This document shows positions 5,968 to 8,035 of a stretch of 8,035 bases of DNA, in pieces (position 1 is the stretch's first letter; the number at the start of each line of letters is the position of its first letter). The notes below the pieces were generated by a model, which saw nothing but the letters and a program-made list of their open reading frames with translations, was not told where the DNA came from and did not search any database. The stretch spans positions 1 to 8,035 of the forward strand of contig JAZRHB010000039.1 of the NCBI GenBank assembly GCA_045644605.1, given 5' to 3'. The DNA comes from RGIG4103 sp045644605. Its GTDB lineage: Bacteria; Bacillota; Clostridia; RUG12999. The translations under genes and the position numbers were made by a program.

Positions 5968-6891
5968 TCAATGCTTAATTTCTTCTTTATTTTTAGCTTT
6001 ATTCAACTCCGCAAGCTGTACTCCCATAACACCGGCAATTATCATAAAGGTTGATACTATTGTAAGCGGAGTGATTTTTTCATTAAGAAAAATCGCTCCT
6101 GCAATTACCGACACTACAGTTGTTATATTTGAAAATGCCGTCGTTTTTGCCACCGGCAGATGCGTATTTGCATAGTTGAGCAGCAAAAACGCTACTACCG
6201 ACGACACAATCCCGAGATACAAAATTGCCGCCGTATATTCAAAAGATGCAAACGAATTTATAACGCTTATCGGATTTTTTATATTTTCAACCATCGCAAT
6301 TCCCAAAAATGAAATAAGTCCCACAAACGTCATTGCATATGTTCTCTCGAACACCGTAAATTCTGCCGAAATTTTGCGACTTAAAGTGTTGTAGCCCACG
6401 GAAGATATAACCGCCCCAAGCAGAAGCACTATTCCCAAAATGCTTACGCTGCCTTCCGCATTTCCCGCAAGCGACATAATGACAACGCCGCCAACCGACA
6501 ATATCGTAAATACATACTGCAACGGCGACGGAATTTCACCCAGAATAAATATTCCGCCTATCATACACATCACCGGTATCATTGATATCATAATCGAAGA
6601 AAATGCACTCGTTGTCATCTGTATGCCGTATGTTTCAAATATAAAATATAAAACCGGCTGAAACATTGACATAAGTACAAGCTTCCATATGTTTTTATTT
6701 AGTTTTATTTTTGTTTTTGTTATAAGCATTACTACAGTAAGTCCCAAAAATGCAACTATGTACCTGTCGGCAATAACCGTCAGCGGCGATGCAAAGTTCA
6801 GCGCAATTTTCGTAAACATAAAGCTGAATCCGAAAATCATCTGCGCTATAAGCGCCGCAAGGGTTGCTAAAAACACCTTATTTTCTTTCAT
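5968..6891 (-). CDS. EamA/DMT-superfamily transporter
   Basis: The 307-residue integral membrane protein has about ten hydrophobic segments arranged as two EamA repeats (roughly residues 8-142 and 152-294). Each half ends with the usual pattern of a conserved glutamate (FILGE at 119, FLNEK at 271), a helix and a glycine-rich last helix. The tail after residue 296 is charged and cytoplasmic. The superfamily exports amino acids, metabolites or drugs. Standing next to an amino-acid importer suggests an amino-acid exporter, but the sequence does not show the substrate. The ATG at 6891 has AAGGG 7 bases upstream. It has its own strong promoter and appears monocistronic or weakly joined to the ABC operon. 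Confidence 0.9.
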   Translation of the reverse strand: MKENKVFLATLAALIAQMIFGFSFMFTKIALNFASPLTVIADRYIVAFLGLTVVMLITKTKIKLNKNIWKLVLMSMFQPVLYFIFETYGIQMTTSAFSSIMISMIPVMCMIGGIFILGEIPSPLQYVFTILSVGGVVIMSLAGNAEGSVSILGIVLLLGAVISSVGYNTLSRKISAEFTVFERTYAMTFVGLISFLGIAMVENIKNPISVINSFASFEYTAAILYLGIVSSVVAFLLLNYANTHLPVAKTTAFSNITTVVSVIAGAIFLNEKITPLTIVSTFMIIAGVMGVQLAELNKAKNKEEIKH

Positions 6892-6908
6892 AATGTATCC
6901 CTTATCAT
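6888..6908 (-). other. Possible six-codon leader ORF overlapping the EamA start
   Basis: A stronger GGGAGG site (6917-6912) precedes an ATG at 6908 that opens a six-codon reading frame (MIRDTL). Its TGA overlaps the EamA ATG as ATGA. The gap between site and ATG is only 3 bases, short for efficient initiation, so this may be chance. Confidence 0.2.
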
Positions 6909-6936
6909 TTGCCTCCCAAAAATTTCTTGCTATTGC

Positions 6937-6965
6937 ATTATATCACAAGCATCATAAAAATGCAA
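6937..6965 (-). promoter_or_regulatory. Extended -10 promoter of the EamA gene
   Basis: On the minus strand TGATATAAT gives a perfect -10 (6942-6937) with the extended TG element. A weak -35 TTGCAT (6965-6960) lies 17 bases upstream. The leader would be about 40 bases. Confidence 0.75.
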
Positions 6966-7100
6966 ACCATAAGTTTTTGAATTAATTTTTATTTTCTAAT
7001 AAACGTTATATCTTAAGAATCAGTCATACTCCCCCTTCTCAAAACAAAATTAAAATTCAGATAAAAAAACTTCAGATACAATTTATGTTGAATGCGAGCT

Positions 7101-7252
7101 CGTAAAAAGGTGATAGCGACAGCGAAGCGTTGCGAGAGCGTTTACAACCGAACAGATGAGCCGAACGTGCCTTTTTACGAAAAAGGAGAAACAGTGAAGC
7201 GAATGATTGATTTTTTCGCATAAAAAATCGGAACAAGCGTAACTTGTTCCGA
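7101..7252. repeat. Palindrome-rich non-coding stretch downstream of the tRNA operon
   Basis: Bases 6966-7100 are plain AT-rich spacer. From 7101 a series of inverted repeats follows. CGTAAAAAGG at 7101-7110 pairs with 7170-7179 and encloses a GC-richer segment with repeated GCGA/AGCG words. GATTTTTT at 7209-7216 pairs with 7222-7229. TCGGAACAAG at 7228-7237 pairs with 7243-7252 (10 base pairs, 5-base loop). Short overlapping minus-strand reading frames here are rich in Arg, Ser and Phe and do not look like protein. The composition differs sharply from the surrounding spacer, suggesting an interspersed repeat element. Confidence 0.5.
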
Positions 7253-7254
7253 CG

Positions 7255-7273
7255 TGGTGGGCACAACAGGGCT
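7255..7273 (-). pseudogene. 19-base copy of the tRNA-Val 3' end, including CCA
   Basis: The minus strand reads AGCCCTGTTGTGCCCACCA, identical to the last 19 bases of the intact tRNA-Val at 7420-7438 and ending exactly at the CCA. Identity stops on both sides. It is either a displaced tRNA 3' end left by integration or rearrangement, or a tRNA-derived part of a repeat. No functional tRNA can be folded from it. Confidence 0.8.
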
Positions 7274-7382
7274 TTATCGCGCTTCGCTTGGAGAAAAGAC
7301 GCAAGGCTTCACCGGAGCCTTGCTTTGTCGCTCGTTTCTCTCGCTCCCTTTTCTGGTTCTCGCCCAGTTGTCTTGATATAAC
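7274..7382. repeat. Segment between the tRNA-Val fragment and the operon terminator
   Basis: This non-coding stretch is built around a strong hairpin, GCAAGGCT (7301-7308) with AGCCTTGC (7316-7323), and is flanked by purine/pyrimidine runs that also partly pair (GAGAAA near 7291, TTTCTC near 7335). Near 7355-7373, on the opposite strand, there is a weak inverted resemblance to the tRNA-Val T-arm region (about 16 of 20 positions by eye). No gene is seen. Confidence 0.4.
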
Positions 7383-7420
7383 AAAAGAAAGGGAATGTAT
7401 TTATACATTCCCTTTCTTTT
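7383..7420 (-). terminator. Terminator of the rRNA-tRNA operon
   Basis: AAAAGAAAGGGAATGTAT (7383-7400) is perfectly complementary to 7403-7420, giving a stem of about 17 base pairs with a 4-base loop. On the minus strand it ends in TCTTTTGTT. The stem begins at the CCA end of tRNA-Val, sharing its terminal base. Confidence 0.88.
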
Positions 7421-7495
7421 GGTGGGCACAACAGGGCTCGAACCTGTGACCCTCTGCTTGTAAGGCAGATGCTCTCCCAGCTGAGCTATGCGCCC
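7420..7495 (-). tRNA. tRNA-Val(UAC)
   Basis: The 76-base cloverleaf has acceptor stem GGGCGCA/TGTGCCC, D-arm GCTC...GAGC, and anticodon stem TCTGC/GCAGA with loop CTTACAA (anticodon TAC). The T-arm is ACAGG/CCTGT with TTCGAGC, the discriminator is A, and CCA is encoded. It is the last tRNA before the operon terminator. Confidence 0.97.
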
Positions 7496-7671
7496 ATATA
7501 TTTAAGATAATCTATTGTAACAGTAAAGATTGTGATGTAAAATCACTCTCTTTACCGATTATCTTTCGATAATCATGTGGTCACTCTACTCACAAAAAAT
7601 TGTTAGCAAAGCATGATTTTTTGCGACAGCAGAGAAACAGCAAAACATGCGATATGTAGCTTGTTTTGACG
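7496..7671. repeat. Hairpin-rich spacer between tRNA-Glu and tRNA-Val
   Basis: This 176-base spacer holds a two-part hairpin at 7523-7555 (GTAAAGA/TCTTTAC outside, GTGAT/ATCAC inside). A second hairpin lies at 7557-7574 (GATTATC, 4-base loop, GATAATC). A wider inverted pair AATCATG (7571-7577)/CATGATT (7612-7618) follows, then CAAAACA/TGTTTTG next to tRNA-Glu. The 12 bases next to the tRNA-Glu CCA resemble those flanking the tRNA-Val fragment (10 of 12). The hairpins may guide tRNA processing or be inserted repeats. Confidence 0.5.
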
Positions 7672-7747
7672 TGGTGACCCGTAGGGGATTCGAACCCCTG
7701 TTGCCGCCGTGAGAGGGCGGAGTCTTAGGCCGCTTGACCAACGGGCC
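7672..7747 (-). tRNA. tRNA-Glu(CUC)
   Basis: This 76-base tRNA has acceptor GGCCCGT/ACGGGTC and anticodon stem CCGCC/GGCGG with loop CTCTCAC, giving anticodon CTC. The T-arm is AGGGG/CCCCT with TTCGAAT, the discriminator is A, and CCA is encoded. Confidence 0.95.
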
Positions 7748-7781
7748 ATAAAACTTAAAAACTTATGTTAAAACGTATTTC

Positions 7782-7805
7782 GGTGGCTGAAATTCATCAG
7801 CCACC
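7782..7805. other. Hairpin between tRNA-Met and tRNA-Glu
   Basis: GGTGGCTGA and TCAGCCACC form a 9-base-pair perfect stem with a 6-base loop. No T run follows directly on the minus strand, so it is more likely a processing or stability element, or a decayed terminator. Confidence 0.5.
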
Positions 7806-7812
7806 AAAACCG

Positions 7813-7889
7813 TGGTAGCGGCGGATGGATTTGAACCATCGACCTAACGGGTATGAACCGTTTGCTCTAGCCAGCTGAGCTACACCGCC
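7813..7889 (-). tRNA. tRNA-Met(CAU), elongator type
   Basis: This 77-base tRNA has acceptor GGCGGTG/CGCCGCT, D-arm GCTC...GAGC, and anticodon stem AACGG/CCGTT with loop TTCATAC (anticodon CAT). The T-arm is GATGG/CCATC and CCA is encoded. The anticodon stem lacks the three G-C pairs of initiators, and the body matches Bacillus elongator tRNA-Met as I recall it. A lysidine-modified tRNA-Ile is less likely. Confidence 0.92.
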
Positions 7890-7900
7890 ATATAATAAAA

Positions 7901-8016
<116 letters not shown>

Positions 8017-8035
8017 TATATTATGTTTCATTGCA

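Noticed and set aside
7072..7304. Two overlapping minus-strand reading frames of 64 and 73 codons
   Set aside because: They run through hairpins and the tRNA-Val fragment, have low-complexity Arg/Ser/Phe-rich products and no convincing ribosome site.
7255..7438. A genuine att-flanked genomic island
   Set aside because: The 19-base repeats are 165 bases apart and enclose no integrase or cargo; only a scar or repeat is supportable.
7101..7671. CRISPR array
   Set aside because: The repeats are palindromes of differing sequence, with no regularly spaced identical units.

Overview
The window looks like a chromosomal segment of a low-GC Gram-positive bacterium, most likely a member of the Clostridia. 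The signs are strong AGGAGG-type ribosome binding sites, lipobox lipoproteins, a BlaI/M56 regulatory pair, TTGACA/TATAAT-type promoters, and a 5S gene followed by tRNA-Met, tRNA-Glu and tRNA-Val. No genus can be named from this alone. Every gene I can support lies on the minus strand, so the transcriptional order runs from high to low coordinates.

Right part (8035 to about 7000): this is the tail of an rRNA operon, with 5S rRNA, tRNA-Met(CAU), tRNA-Glu(CUC), tRNA-Val(UAC) and a strong intrinsic terminator at 7383-7420. The tRNA spacers and the 280 bases after the terminator are full of small palindromes. They also contain a 19-base exact copy of the 3' end of tRNA-Val. I see no protein gene between 6909 and 7419.

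Middle part (6970 to 3220): an EamA-type drug/metabolite transporter has its own extended -10 promoter. It is followed by a polar amino-acid ABC transporter operon (GlnH-like lipoprotein, GlnP-like permease, GlnQ-like ATPase). That operon has one clear promoter just after the EamA stop codon and a stem-loop between the binding-protein and permease genes. The ATPase gene ends in a terminator hairpin, and a GtrA-family membrane protein gene begins only 21 bases beyond it.

Left part (3200 to 1): an AT-rich gene of unknown function ends in a terminator. Next come a small lipoprotein of unknown function, then a BlaI/MecI-family repressor whose end overlaps the start of an M56 (BlaR1-type) membrane metallopeptidase that runs off the window. 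The most notable point is that the lipoprotein gene and the blaI-like gene have nearly the same promoter-operator block (61 of 70 aligned positions, counted by eye). The lipoprotein is therefore probably a target of the same protease-relieved repressor. The visible part of the M56 sensor domain has no beta-lactam receptor SxxK motif, so this is probably a BlaR/BlaI-type circuit for some other envelope signal.
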